Source of the DNA: Shewanella dokdonensis
GTDB lineage: Bacteria > Pseudomonadota > Gammaproteobacteria > Enterobacterales > Shewanellaceae
Direction: 5' to 3'
DNA length: 64,000 nucleotides
Assembly: GCF_018394335.1 (NCBI RefSeq)
Contig: NZ_CP074572.1
Coordinates: 1,984,001-2,048,000, forward strand
Below are positions 9,455-18,515 of this stretch, in pieces. The notes beneath the pieces were generated by a model, which was not told the DNA's origin, ran no database searches, and saw only the letters and a list, made by a program, of their open reading frames with translations. Position numbers and translations under genes: made by a program. Position 1 is the stretch's first letter, and each line of letters opens with the position of its first letter.

Positions 9455-9468
9455 TTGATCATCATCAA
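9455..9468. promoter_or_regulatory. FNR/EtrA-type box
   Basis: TTGATCATCATCAA matches the FNR consensus TTGAT-N4-ATCAA at all ten defined positions. It lies 94 bases before the start of the DUF3305 gene and could activate the formate dehydrogenase series under anaerobic conditions. In Shewanella the FNR homologue is EtrA. Direct action here is inferred. Confidence 0.7.
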
Positions 9469-9561
9469 AAAATTTTTTGATTTTGTATCTGGTTTATTTT
9501 TTGCATATGCCTATGGTTAACCCTGTGACCCGAAAATAATGACTCGGGAGGAAGAATCCTT

Positions 9562-10017
9562 ATGCAGCATACTCAAAGCGTATGGCCCATGTACGTATCC
9601 CTGAAAAAAGTGGAAAAACAGATTGGGCGTTGGTTGTCAGAAAGCTGGGAACTGGATCAAGTTGTCCCTGCCTCGCAAGATGCGCCAGCCGGTGCCAACC
9701 TGGTGTTGTTGGAGTTGTTTTTGGATGAACGCGCCAGCTACCGTCTGAATCTTGATATGGATAATCCCATGCTCTATATCGTTTGTGATGAGCAGGAAGA
9801 CGGCACTTGGGTGCCCGCAGCGATTTCGGCGGATCAGAACGTGGCGGCGGGTTGTCTTGAAGGCGATACCCCGGTATTGAACATGGTGATGCCGGAAGCC
9901 ATCGCCTGTTGGATCGAAGCGTTTATTTCAGAGCACGGTGAAGTGGAGATCTGTGCCCATCGTCGTAAACATGTGAACCGCCGTAAGGAAGTGGCCGAAG
10001 AACAGCGGAGGCATTAA
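9562..10017 (+). CDS. DUF3305 protein, formate dehydrogenase locus
   Basis: Cytoplasmic protein of 151 residues that matches the DUF3305 family, found beside formate dehydrogenase genes in proteobacteria. It has no signal peptide or membrane segment. Features are WPMYVSLKKVEKQIGRWLS at the start, a central RLNLDMDNPMLYIVCDE, and a basic C-terminus (HRRKHVNRRKE). The start has a good ribosome site (GGGAGGAAG). Its stop overlaps the next gene start. The molecular function is unknown. Confidence 0.85.
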   Translation: MQHTQSVWPMYVSLKKVEKQIGRWLSESWELDQVVPASQDAPAGANLVLLELFLDERASYRLNLDMDNPMLYIVCDEQEDGTWVPAAISADQNVAAGCLEGDTPVLNMVMPEAIACWIEAFISEHGEVEICAHRRKHVNRRKEVAEEQRRH

Positions 10018-10616
10018 TGGCAGAAGAACGCAGTTTTCTGAGCCGTTGGGCGCAGCGCAAACAGCAGGCACTGGAGGGCGAAGTCCCCGATGAGCCTGAA
10101 GTGGCGGCGGATGATGACGTAACCGCAACTCTAACAACCGATGTCGCGCCAGCGACTACCGCCGATGCCGCGGTTACTGCGCCTGAAGACGAGCCTCAGC
10201 CGCTGCTGGGCCCTGAGGATTTACCTGATCCCGACAGCATCGAAGTCGGTGGCAGCTTTGCCAGCTTTATGGCTAACAATGTGGATCCAGACGTAAAGAA
10301 AAATGCCTTGCGGGCATTATGGAAGCAGCCACATTTCAGCGAGATTGACGGCATGATGGAATATGCCCTGGATTATAGCTGTCAGCCCACCTTGAGCGCT
10401 GAGGTTTCCAGTGAGTTAGCGAAGAAAGTCTTTCGTCATCTCATTGAAAAAACAGAAGAAGCGGTTACGGAATTGGCCGATGAGCCAGTCCCGGCAGTTA
10501 CAGCAGCGGAAACGCCCGCACCAACCCTGTTGGCGGACAATTTGGACGAAGCTACAACAGCAGATAGCCAAAATGCCACATTACCAGCAGCAGAACCCGA
10601 CAAAGGGGTTGTTTAA
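10017..10616 (+). CDS. DUF3306 protein, formate dehydrogenase locus
   Basis: Protein of 199 residues of the DUF3306 family. The N-terminus carries the family signature FLSRWAQRK, followed by an acidic Ala/Asp/Thr-rich low-complexity part. A conserved centre (DPDVKKNALRALWKQPHFS, then DGMMEYALDY) is followed by another acidic tail. No signal peptide or membrane helix is present. It is translationally coupled to the DUF3305 gene by overlap. Its function is not known; the context points to formate dehydrogenase maturation. Confidence 0.85.
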   Translation: MAEERSFLSRWAQRKQQALEGEVPDEPEVAADDDVTATLTTDVAPATTADAAVTAPEDEPQPLLGPEDLPDPDSIEVGGSFASFMANNVDPDVKKNALRALWKQPHFSEIDGMMEYALDYSCQPTLSAEVSSELAKKVFRHLIEKTEEAVTELADEPVPAVTAAETPAPTLLADNLDEATTADSQNATLPAAEPDKGVV

Positions 10617-10768
10617 CGTCAGTTTGGCAGTATCTAAATACCATAATTTTGGTATGTGAATTGCTGATAATTCCAATTAGTCGGGCTGTGACAAAGCGCA
10701 TAAATCAATAATAAAAGCAGATAGATACTAACAAGCGTCACAGCCAAAAACCTGTTCAGGAACGCAAA

Positions 10769-12445
10769 GTGAGCAATAGTGTGAGCAATAGCCCCGCCCA
10801 GCAAGCGCTGCGGCAGGTGCGCACTGAGGTGCAACAGCAGACTCGAATTCTGCAAAACCTGATCCCGCCCACCGTCAGCTACACCACAGAGGGGAGCGTG
10901 TTGGTGATTGGGCCGGAGGATCTGGCACGGCTGGCCGCGGACAAATTGTCCAGCATGGCTGGCTGTGTGATTTTGGCCAATGAGGCGATTACCAGCCAGG
11001 ATGAAGCCCATCTGGAACGGGTGATGGCCGCTGCCGAAAACGTCGAGACTTATTACAACAAGTTGTTATCGGTCAAGGGTTTTTTAGGGCAGTTCCAGGT
11101 TGCGGTAGAGCATAATGGCACTGCCGCGGAATTAAGCATGGTGGCGCTTCGCAAAGCCCATTTTGACCTGATTCTGGATCTGAGCCGTGAACCAATAATC
11201 CAGCTGGAAATGCTACCACCTGGCTATTTTTATGTGGGTCAGGATCCAACCAAACTGGCACAAGCGCTGGAAGAACTACCGCAGATGGTGGGGCAGTTCG
11301 ATAAACCGCGTTACGTTAAGATCAATGCCGATATCTGCGCCCATTATCGTAATGGCGTTAACGGTTGTAATCGCTGTCTGAATTTCTGTCCCGCCGATGC
11401 TATCAAGAGTGTGGAGCAACAGATTGAGGTTGACCCTTATCTGTGCCACGGTGCGGGCAGTTGCAGTAACGCTTGTCCCACCGGGGCATTGACTTATGAT
11501 CTGCCAACGCCCCAAGCCCTTCATTCCTATCTGAATAAACTGATCAGTCGGTTCCTGGAAAAATCCGGTACCGCGCCCGTCATTCTATTTCATGATGCCG
11601 CCCAAGGCGCAGCCTTGATCACCGACCAGCTCCCGGGTGATGTCTTGCCTGTTGAACTGGAAGAGATCACCGTTGCTGGCATGGATCACTGGTTGGCAGC
11701 GTTAGCGTGGGGCGCCCGTCAGGTCTTGGTGCTGAACACTGCAGCCACTGCTCCCAGCTTGACACAAATGTTGCAAGGAGAATTGGCACTGACCAATACC
11801 TTATTGCAAGAAATTGGGCAGCCTGCACGTATCTCTTTGATTGGTGAAACAGAGCTATCAGAACTCTGGCCTATACTTGATAGCAGCATGGCTTGGCCGT
11901 TAACGGTTCCGGCAACTTTTGCGACAGATAGCAAACGTGCCATCTTGTTTGCCGCGCTGGATTACCTCAACGAACAGGCAGCCCAGGCGAAACATCGGTT
12001 ACCGCTGAGCAATGTGCCGTTTGGTCAGGTGCAGGTAAAAGCTGACGGCTGTACTTTGTGTATGTCTTGTGTGGCGACTTGTCCAACTCTGGCACTGCAA
12101 GATGGTGGTGACCAGCCAGCGCTGTACTTTGTTGAACAGGACTGTGTGCAGTGTGGCCTTTGTGAAGCCTCATGCCCGGAAAAAGTCATCAGCTTGCAGC
12201 CAACGATTAATCTGGATCAAGCAGCCAGACAGCAGCGCCAGATCTTAAAAGAAGAAGCTCCGTTTGAATGTATTCGCTGCGGAGCCCCATTTGCGACCCA
12301 GTCTATGGTGCATCGGATGCTGGAGATGGTCGGAACCCACAGCGCCTTTAGCACCCATATTGATCGCTTGAAGATGTGTGGGGATTGCCGGGTGAAGGAT
12401 ATGTTTGAAGAGATCCTTAACGACCCGGAAAAGCAACTGAGATAA
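10769..12445 (+). CDS. Multi-cluster 4Fe-4S ferredoxin-type protein
   Basis: Iron-sulfur protein of 558 residues starting at GTG 10769 with ribosome site AGGAAC; another in-frame GTG lies at 10781. Four classic cluster motifs are visible: CNRCLNFCPADA and CHGAGSCSNACPTGA near residues 195-235, CTLCMSCVATCPT near 425, and CVQCGLCEASCPEK near 460. A C-terminal CIRCGAPF and CGDCR may hold another metal site. There is no signal peptide, so it acts in the cytoplasm. It belongs to the formate dehydrogenase series, about 150 bases after DUF3306. Electron transfer or enzyme maturation is inferred. Confidence 0.85.
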   Translation: MSNSVSNSPAQQALRQVRTEVQQQTRILQNLIPPTVSYTTEGSVLVIGPEDLARLAADKLSSMAGCVILANEAITSQDEAHLERVMAAAENVETYYNKLLSVKGFLGQFQVAVEHNGTAAELSMVALRKAHFDLILDLSREPIIQLEMLPPGYFYVGQDPTKLAQALEELPQMVGQFDKPRYVKINADICAHYRNGVNGCNRCLNFCPADAIKSVEQQIEVDPYLCHGAGSCSNACPTGALTYDLPTPQALHSYLNKLISRFLEKSGTAPVILFHDAAQGAALITDQLPGDVLPVELEEITVAGMDHWLAALAWGARQVLVLNTAATAPSLTQMLQGELALTNTLLQEIGQPARISLIGETELSELWPILDSSMAWPLTVPATFATDSKRAILFAALDYLNEQAAQAKHRLPLSNVPFGQVQVKADGCTLCMSCVATCPTLALQDGGDQPALYFVEQDCVQCGLCEASCPEKVISLQPTINLDQAARQQRQILKEEAPFECIRCGAPFATQSMVHRMLEMVGTHSAFSTHIDRLKMCGDCRVKDMFEEILNDPEKQLR

Positions 12446-12455
12446 GAGAGCCGTT

Positions 12456-13111
12456 ATGACCGAAACAACAAAGCAAGTATCCGAAAACGATCAGCTCCGG
12501 GCCGACATTTATCAGCTGCTGGCCGCTTTACTCAGGCGCGAGCCTACCCAGGAACTCCTGCAGTTTCTGGCTAATTTGGAAGTCGATGCCAACGAAGATA
12601 ACGCCATGACTCGTGCTTGGTTGGCATTAAAGCTGGCGGCGGCACAGTTCAGCCCCGAACAACTACAGGATGAATACTTCAACCTGTTTATTGGGGTCGG
12701 TGCTGGTGAAATCCTGCCTTACGGTAGCTGGTTTATGACCGGCTCTTTAATGGATAAACCGCTGGCACTGTTGCGCCAGGATCTGCTGCAGCTTGGCTTT
12801 GAGCGGCAGGACGAGGTCAAAGAGCCAGAAGATCATGTGGCAGCGCTGTTTGAAGTGATGAGTGTGTTGATCCTGGAAGCACCATCACATCAGCAACTGG
12901 CGTTCTATCGGCGCCACATCGGCAGCTGGATTGTGCGTTTTTTCGACACGCTGTCTCGTTGTCAGAGCGCGGCTTTTTATGCCGTGGTTGCCCAGCTTGG
13001 CCGGGCCTTTTTGAAACCGAAATCGCTGAATTTGAACGACTGGTGCTCAGCACTCCGGTGGTGGAAACCTCTGACGTTCAGATCCAGCCCAAAGCCAGTG
13101 AAATGGCTTGA
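12456..13111 (+). CDS. TorD/DmsD-family chaperone (one frameshift)
   Basis: Cytoplasmic redox-enzyme maturation chaperone of 218 residues when repaired. The family core reads DEYFNLFIGVGAGEILPYGSW, followed by EPEDHVAALFEVM. Such proteins bind Tat signal peptides and guard cofactor insertion into molybdoenzymes, here most likely FdhA. The frame breaks in a run of five T at 13008-13012; adding one T gives ETEIAEFERLVLSTPVVET and a stop at 13111. It lies 11 bases after the polyferredoxin gene. Confidence 0.85.
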
Positions 13112-13182
13112 TTGACTGGTGTGTAACACCACAGACGTATGGTGTGGGAATTATTCCCACTTAATAAAAACAAGGAGACGCT

Positions 13183-13383
13183 ATGAAGAAGCAAGCTTCC
13201 GATATGAGTCGCCGTCAACTGCTGAAAGCATTAGCTGTCGGTAGTGCCGCTGGAGCTGTAGCCACTGTCAGTGGTCAGGCAATGGCTGCTGCGCCACAGG
13301 CTACAAATGAGCCGAAGCCGCAAGACGGTTACCGTGAAACCGAGCATGTCCGCAGTTATTACGACACTTTGCGTAATAAATGA
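13183..13383 (+). CDS. Small Tat-signal protein preceding fdhA (copy 1)
   Basis: Protein of 66 residues with a twin-arginine signal (SRRQLLKALAVGSAAG) and an Ala-rich cleavage region. A short tail ends DGYRETEHVRSYYDTLRNK. Such small Tat proteins regularly precede formate dehydrogenase alpha subunits, but their role is unresolved. Ribosome site AAGGAG at 13171-13176. The second fdh set has a homologue at 18300 with the same ending pattern. Confidence 0.85.
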   Translation: MKKQASDMSRRQLLKALAVGSAAGAVATVSGQAMAAAPQATNEPKPQDGYRETEHVRSYYDTLRNK

Positions 13384-13401
13384 TAAATAGGAGTGTGTGA
13401 G

Positions 13402-16251
13402 ATGCGATTAACCCGTACATCCGAACAGGCACCTGTGGCAGAAACGCCATCGTTGGGCCTGAATCGCCGTCAGTTCCTCAAGTCAGCAGGCTTGGCAACC
13501 GGTGGTATTGCTGCCGCTTCCATGCTTGGGGCTGGAATGATGCGCAGGGCCGAGGCGACTGAAGTGCCTCATGATGCACCTACCGAAGTGAAGCGTACCA
13601 TCTGTTCACACTGCGCTGTAGGTTGTGGTCTTTATGCCGAAGTACAAAACGGTGTGTGGACTGGTCAAGAACCTGCATTCGACCATCCATTTAACCGTGG
13701 CGGCCACTGTGCTAAAGGCGCGTCATTGCGTGAAGTGGCGCATGGCGACAAGCGCAACAAATATCCAATGAAGCTGGAAGGCGGTAAGTGGAAACGTCTG
13801 AGCTGGGAACAGGCCATCAACGAGATTGGTGACCAGATGCTGAAAATCCGTGAAGAGTCCGGCCCGGATTCTGTTTACTTCATGGGTAGCGCTAAGTTCT
13901 CTAACGAACAATCTTACCTGTACCGCAAATTAGCGGCTATGTGGGGCACCAACAACGTCGACCACTCAGCCCGTATTTGTCACTCTACCACTGTAGCCGG
14001 TGTGGCCAACACCTGGGGTTACGGTGCGCAAACCAACTCTTTCAACGACATGCACAACTCTAAGTTGATCCTGTTCGTTGGTTCTAACCCAAGTGAAGCC
14101 CACCCAGTTGCTATGCAGCACGTACTGGAAGGGAAAGAACGCGGTGCCAAAATTATTGTGGTTGATCCACGTTTCACCCGTACTGCAGCTAAGTCTGACG
14201 AGTACGTGCATATCCGTCCCGGCACTGATATTCCTTTCATTTACGGTCTGCTGTGGCACATCTTTGAAAATGGCTGGGAAGATAAGAAATTTATCGATTC
14301 ACGCGTGTACGGCATGGAACGTATCCGTGATGAAGCGGCCAAGTTTAACCCAGAAGAAGTGACTAACATCACTGGCGTTAGCAAAGAACAGATGTTCCGA
14401 GTTGCTAAGATGCTGGCTGAACACAAACCCGGCACTATCGTATGGTGTATGGGTGGTACTCAGCATCATATCGGTAACGCTAACACCCGTTCATACTGCA
14501 TTCTGCAGTTGGCACTGGGTAACATGGGCGTTGTGGGCGGCGGTACTAACATTTTCCGTGGTCACGATAACGTACAGGGCGCCACTGACTTCGGTCTGCT
14601 GTTTGACAACCTGCCTGGTTACTATGGTTTGACTTCCGGCGCTTGGGGCCACTGGTCTCGCGTTTGGGATCTGCCTGCTGACTGGGTTGCCAGTCGCTTT
14701 GACCAAGGTGAATATCTGGGGCAGAAACCACAAACTTCTGCGGGTATTCCTTGTTCCCGTTGGCACGATGGGGTGCTGGAAGACAAGACCAAGATTGCCC
14801 AGAAAGACAATATCCGTCTGGCATTCTTCTGGGGGCAGTCTGTTAACACCGAAACCCGTGGTCGTGAAGTGCGTGAAGCACTGAACAAAATGGATACTGT
14901 GGTGGTGGTTGATCCACATCCAACCATGGCTTCTGTTATGCCGGAACGTAAGGATGGCGTCTACATTCTGCCTGCTTGTACCCAGTTTGAAACCTACGGT
15001 TCTGTCACTGCTTCCAACCGTTCATTGCAGTGGCGTGATAAAGTGATTGAGCCGCATTTCGAATCGCTGCCTGATCACACCATCATGTACAAACTGGCGA
15101 AGAAATGGGGTGTTGAGAAAGAATTCTGTAAACACATCCAAGTCAACAACGATGAACCTTTGGTTGAAGATGTTACCCGCGAATTTAACCGCGGTATGTG
15201 GACCATTGGTTACACTGGTCAGAGTCCAGAACGTCTGAAAGAACACCAGAAAAACTGGGGTACTTTCGACTTTGATTCACTGGAAGCTCCCGGTGGCCCA
15301 TGCAAGGGTGAAACCTATGGTTTGCCTTGGCCATGTTGGGGCACGCCAGAGATGAAACATCCTGGTACCCAGATCCTCTATCGTACCGACCGTGAAGTCC
15401 GCTTTGGTGGCGGTAACTTCCGTGCCCGTTATGGTGTGGAACACAATGGCACCAATATTCTGGCAGAAGGTTCATTCTCAAAAGGCAGCGAAATTCAGGA
15501 TGGTTATCCAGAATTTTCTGACAAGATGCTGAAACAGCTGGGCTGGTGGGACGATCTCACCGCCGATGAAAAAGCGTCTGCTGAAGGCAAAAACTGGAAG
15601 ACTGACCTATCCGGCGGTATCCAGCGTGTTGCCATCAAGCATGGTTGTATTCCTTTTGGTAACGCCAAAGCCCGTTGTATCGTGTGGAACTTCCCGGATG
15701 ATATTCCGCTGCACCGCGAACCGCTGTACACTCCGCGTCGCGACTTGGTAGCGAAATATCCAACCTATGAAGACCGCATGGTGGCGCGTTTGCCTACCTT
15801 GTACAAGTCAATTCAGGACAAGGATTTCTCTAAAGACTTCCCGATGATCCTGACCTCAGGCCGCTTAGTGGAATACGAAGGTGGCGGTGAAGAAACCCGT
15901 TCTAACCCATGGTTGGCTGAGTTGCAGCAGGAGATGTTCATTGAAATGAACCCTGCCGATGCGGCTGACCGTGGCGTGCGCAGTGAAGACGATGTCTGGG
16001 TACATAGTCCTGAAGGCGCACAGATCAAAGTGAAAGTGATGGTAACGCCAAGGGTTCAACCGGGCGAATGCTTCATGCCTTATCACTTTGCGGGGATCTT
16101 CGAAGGTAAGAGTTTGGTTGATAAATATCCTGAAGGCACAGTGCCTTATGTTCAGGGTGAGTCTGCCAATACCGTATTGACATACGGCTACGACGTGGTG
16201 ACACAGATGCAGGAAACCAAAACCTCTCTGTGCCAAATCACCAAAGCCTGA
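13402..16251 (+). CDS. fdhA: Formate dehydrogenase catalytic subunit (copy 1)
   Basis: Large periplasmic molybdenum- or tungsten-bis-MGD subunit that oxidises formate to CO2. It has 949 residues from ATG 13402, preceded by TAGGAG; an earlier GTG at 13393 is less likely. Features are a Tat signal (NRRQFLK, residues 21-27), a 4Fe-4S site (Cys68, Cys71, Cys75 and the Cys of GGHCAKG near 103), and the metal ligand Cys193 in ARICHSTTVAG. It uses cysteine (TGT) where E. coli FdnG has selenocysteine. A C-terminal molydopterin-binding domain ends the protein. It heads the fdhA-fdhB-fdhC set. Confidence 0.95.
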   Translation: MRLTRTSEQAPVAETPSLGLNRRQFLKSAGLATGGIAAASMLGAGMMRRAEATEVPHDAPTEVKRTICSHCAVGCGLYAEVQNGVWTGQEPAFDHPFNRGGHCAKGASLREVAHGDKRNKYPMKLEGGKWKRLSWEQAINEIGDQMLKIREESGPDSVYFMGSAKFSNEQSYLYRKLAAMWGTNNVDHSARICHSTTVAGVANTWGYGAQTNSFNDMHNSKLILFVGSNPSEAHPVAMQHVLEGKERGAKIIVVDPRFTRTAAKSDEYVHIRPGTDIPFIYGLLWHIFENGWEDKKFIDSRVYGMERIRDEAAKFNPEEVTNITGVSKEQMFRVAKMLAEHKPGTIVWCMGGTQHHIGNANTRSYCILQLALGNMGVVGGGTNIFRGHDNVQGATDFGLLFDNLPGYYGLTSGAWGHWSRVWDLPADWVASRFDQGEYLGQKPQTSAGIPCSRWHDGVLEDKTKIAQKDNIRLAFFWGQSVNTETRGREVREALNKMDTVVVVDPHPTMASVMPERKDGVYILPACTQFETYGSVTASNRSLQWRDKVIEPHFESLPDHTIMYKLAKKWGVEKEFCKHIQVNNDEPLVEDVTREFNRGMWTIGYTGQSPERLKEHQKNWGTFDFDSLEAPGGPCKGETYGLPWPCWGTPEMKHPGTQILYRTDREVRFGGGNFRARYGVEHNGTNILAEGSFSKGSEIQDGYPEFSDKMLKQLGWWDDLTADEKASAEGKNWKTDLSGGIQRVAIKHGCIPFGNAKARCIVWNFPDDIPLHREPLYTPRRDLVAKYPTYEDRMVARLPTLYKSIQDKDFSKDFPMILTSGRLVEYEGGGEETRSNPWLAELQQEMFIEMNPADAADRGVRSEDDVWVHSPEGAQIKVKVMVTPRVQPGECFMPYHFAGIFEGKSLVDKYPEGTVPYVQGESANTVLTYGYDVVTQMQETKTSLCQITKA

Positions 16252-16278
16252 CCGTACTTGATGAGGAGATAAGCCACT

Positions 16279-16878
16279 ATGGCAGTCATGAAATTCTTAT
16301 GTGACACCAAGCGCTGCATCGAGTGTAACGGTTGCGTCACTGCCTGTAAAAACGAAAACGACTCCGCTCTCGAGTGGGGTATCCAGCGTCGCCGCGTGGT
16401 TACCATCAATGATGGTCAGCCCGGTGAAGCCTCCATCTCAGTTGCTTGTATGCACTGTACCGATGCGCCTTGTATGGCAGTTTGCCCGGCAGACTGTTTC
16501 TACCGTACTGAGGAAGGCATCGTACTGCATAACAAAAACACCTGTATCGGTTGCGGCTACTGCTTCTATGCTTGTCCTTTCGGCGCACCTCAGTTCCCGA
16601 AAAAGACCGCATTCGGCAGTCGTGGCAAAATGGACAAATGTACTTTCTGTGCGGGCGGTCCAGAGGAGAATTTCTCTGAGCGCGAACACAAACTGTACGG
16701 TGCCAACCGTATTGCAGAAGGTAAGTTGCCTATGTGTGCCGAGCTTTGTTCTACCAAAGCGCTGCTTGCCGGTGATGCCCAGGTTGTTTCTGGTATCTAC
16801 CGTGAGCGTATGGCCCGCCGTGGTGCCAGTCCTGATGTAATTTGGGGTTACAACCCTAAGACTGGTGTGATCAACTAA
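16279..16878 (+). CDS. fdhB: Formate dehydrogenase iron-sulfur subunit (copy 1)
   Basis: Electron-transfer subunit of 199 residues with several 4Fe-4S sites. It has CDTKRCIECNGCVTACK at residues 8-24, CMHCTDAPCMAVCP, CIGCGYCFYACP and CTFCAGG, with further Cys in CAELCSTKA. It has no signal peptide and would travel through Tat with FdhA. It passes electrons from FdhA to the cytochrome b subunit. The ribosome site GAGGAG precedes it by a normal spacing. Nearly every residue is conserved in the second copy. Confidence 0.95.
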   Translation: MAVMKFLCDTKRCIECNGCVTACKNENDSALEWGIQRRRVVTINDGQPGEASISVACMHCTDAPCMAVCPADCFYRTEEGIVLHNKNTCIGCGYCFYACPFGAPQFPKKTAFGSRGKMDKCTFCAGGPEENFSEREHKLYGANRIAEGKLPMCAELCSTKALLAGDAQVVSGIYRERMARRGASPDVIWGYNPKTGVIN

Positions 16879-16921
16879 GAGTGAACCGGGACGGGGAAAC
16901 TCGTCCCGGCGAGGAGTGACT

Positions 16922-17929
16922 ATGGTTATCAAATCACTGCGCAGCCTGTTCGCTCTGATGTTGTTGGTTTGCGGTATGGGGCTGTCTGCAACAGCTTTTG
17001 CCGCTGACCAACAGTCCAGTCAGCAACAGGCTACTGCGCAAACCAGCGAAGCCGATCTTTGGCGTGCGGTAAAATCGGGTGAAACCGGATATACCACAGC
17101 TAAAGGGGTGGAGCGGGGCGTGTTGATTAATGTGACCGGGGAACAAGGGCGGGAGATCCGCAATAAATACGTGACACCCGTAATGGGCTTTGCTGTTGTC
17201 GGCGTATTTGGCGCGTTTCTGCTGTTTTACTTTGTTAACGGTCCAGCACGGTTGAATGACGGCTTTTCCGGCAAGATGGTATTTCGCTGGAGCAAAGCGG
17301 ATCTCATTCTCCACTGGTGTGTGGCTATCAGCTGCCTGACCCTGATCTTCACTGGTCTCAATATCATGCTGGGTAAGCATGTGTTGCAGCCAATGGTGGG
17401 TGAAGGGAGTGGCATTTGGGCATCACTGATATACGGCTCTAAAACCATCCACGATTGGGTGGGGCCATTCTTTATCGTCTGCTGGGCGATACTGGTGGTG
17501 AAATGGATGCCGCATCAGATGATTAAAGGCTATGACTTTAAGTGGTTCCTGACCGTTGGCGGTTATTTCAACGTCGGCCCGCTTAAAGGCAAACATGCTG
17601 ATTCCGGCTTTGCTAACGCTGGGGAAAAAGCCTGGTTCTGGACACTGGCCATCTTTGGTCTATTCATTGCCGTTTCTGGGGTGATGATGGTATTGCCAGG
17701 GCTAGCTCTGCCGCGTGAAGCCTCAATGGCGGCGCTGCTGGTGCACGGTGTTAGTGCCGTCCTGATCATCGCTTTTACTATCGTCCATATCTGGATGGCG
17801 ACTGTCCTCAGTGAGGGCGGTATGGAATGTATGGTGTCCGGTTATTGTGATGAAAACTGGGCCATGCAGCACCACAATCTGTGGTATGACGAAATCAAGG
17901 CCAACGGCACGCTGCAATATCGCGAATAA
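16922..17929 (+). CDS. fdhC: Formate dehydrogenase cytochrome b subunit (copy 1)
   Basis: Integral membrane cytochrome b556-type subunit of 335 residues. It has a signal peptide (MVIKSLRSLFALMLLVCGMG), a short periplasmic region (SEADLWRAVKSGETGY) and four membrane helices. Heme-ligand histidines are in LILHWCVAI, HDWVGPFF and TIVHIWMA. It anchors the enzyme and moves electrons to menaquinone. ATG 16922 follows GAGGAG; the GTG at 16916 lies inside that ribosome site. A strong terminator follows. Confidence 0.93.
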   Translation: MVIKSLRSLFALMLLVCGMGLSATAFAADQQSSQQQATAQTSEADLWRAVKSGETGYTTAKGVERGVLINVTGEQGREIRNKYVTPVMGFAVVGVFGAFLLFYFVNGPARLNDGFSGKMVFRWSKADLILHWCVAISCLTLIFTGLNIMLGKHVLQPMVGEGSGIWASLIYGSKTIHDWVGPFFIVCWAILVVKWMPHQMIKGYDFKWFLTVGGYFNVGPLKGKHADSGFANAGEKAWFWTLAIFGLFIAVSGVMMVLPGLALPREASMAALLVHGVSAVLIIAFTIVHIWMATVLSEGGMECMVSGYCDENWAMQHHNLWYDEIKANGTLQYRE

Positions 17930-17946
17930 TCGCAGTTTGTTGTGTA

Positions 17947-17975
17947 AAACACCCTGGCTTGCCGGGGTGTTTTTT
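17947..17975 (+). terminator. Terminator after fdhC copy 1
   Basis: AACACCC and GGGTGTT form a stem, followed by TTTTTT. It separates the first fdh set from the second. Confidence 0.85.
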
Positions 17976-18299
17976 AAGTCAATACATACGCTATTTTTGC
18001 TACAAATAACTAACAATTTGCTGGGTATAATCCCTATCTAAATTAGGGATTTTGAGCCCTGAAAAACATGATTCAGTTAACGCTTTCCCCTGTTGTTAAG
18101 CCCATTGCGGCGCTAATACTGCGCTAGATCAATATCAGTATTTCCCAATCCCCTTATATTCCCCGAGCCTAATGATAATCCCCTATTCAATTGATTGAAT
18201 TTTGGTCAAATTTGGCCGGTGTTGTGAATGATTCGTTAATTCTCAAATGCCGTGTTTCCCTCGTATCTCGCATGGATGAACCACCCCAGGAGTAACAAA
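17976..18299. other. Promoter region of second fdh set
   Basis: About 320 non-coding bases. Contents are a hairpin with perfect 8-base arms (AATCCCTA/TAGGGATT, 18029-18051), an imperfect FNR-like box TAGATCAATATCAG at 18125-18138 (8 of 10 defined positions), and AT-rich sequence before the ribosome site. No gene is seen. The second set is probably transcribed from here, since a terminator lies upstream. Confidence 0.55.
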
Positions 18300-18497
18300 G
18301 TGAAAGAGCAGAAGCCCGATCTGCAACGCAGATCCCTGCTGAAAGCCCTGACCATAGGCACAGCTGCCGGCGTAGCCGTTGCTGCCTCCCAGGTCTCTGT
18401 GGCTCAGGCAAATGAAAGCACTGATAACGCTACCACCCATCAGGATGGTTATCGCGAAACAGCGCACATCCGCAACTATTACAACAGCCTGCGTTAA
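18300..18497 (+). CDS. Small Tat-signal protein preceding fdhA (copy 2)
   Basis: Homologue of the peptide at 13183, 65 residues. I start it at GTG 18300, which follows AGGAG and gives the same length as copy 1; an upstream frame from 18252 is unlikely. The twin-arginine stretch is QRRSLLKALTIGTAAG, and the end DGYRETAHIRNYYNSLR matches copy 1 closely. Function unknown. Confidence 0.8.
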   Translation: MKEQKPDLQRRSLLKALTIGTAAGVAVAASQVSVAQANESTDNATTHQDGYRETAHIRNYYNSLR

Positions 18498-18515
18498 CCC
18501 AGGAGAAATTAAGCG

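Noticed and set aside
9441..9561. CRP-type site before the DUF3305 gene
   Set aside because: Only half-sites of TGTGA/TCACA type were found; the FNR match is far better.
13975..13990. Selenocysteine in FdhA
   Set aside because: Both copies have TGT (Cys) at the metal-ligand position, so no UGA recoding is involved.
18029..18051. Hairpin AATCCCTA/TAGGGATT as a second terminator
   Set aside because: It comes after a strong terminator and is followed by only four T; it could instead be an operator or part of the leader, so it is not called.
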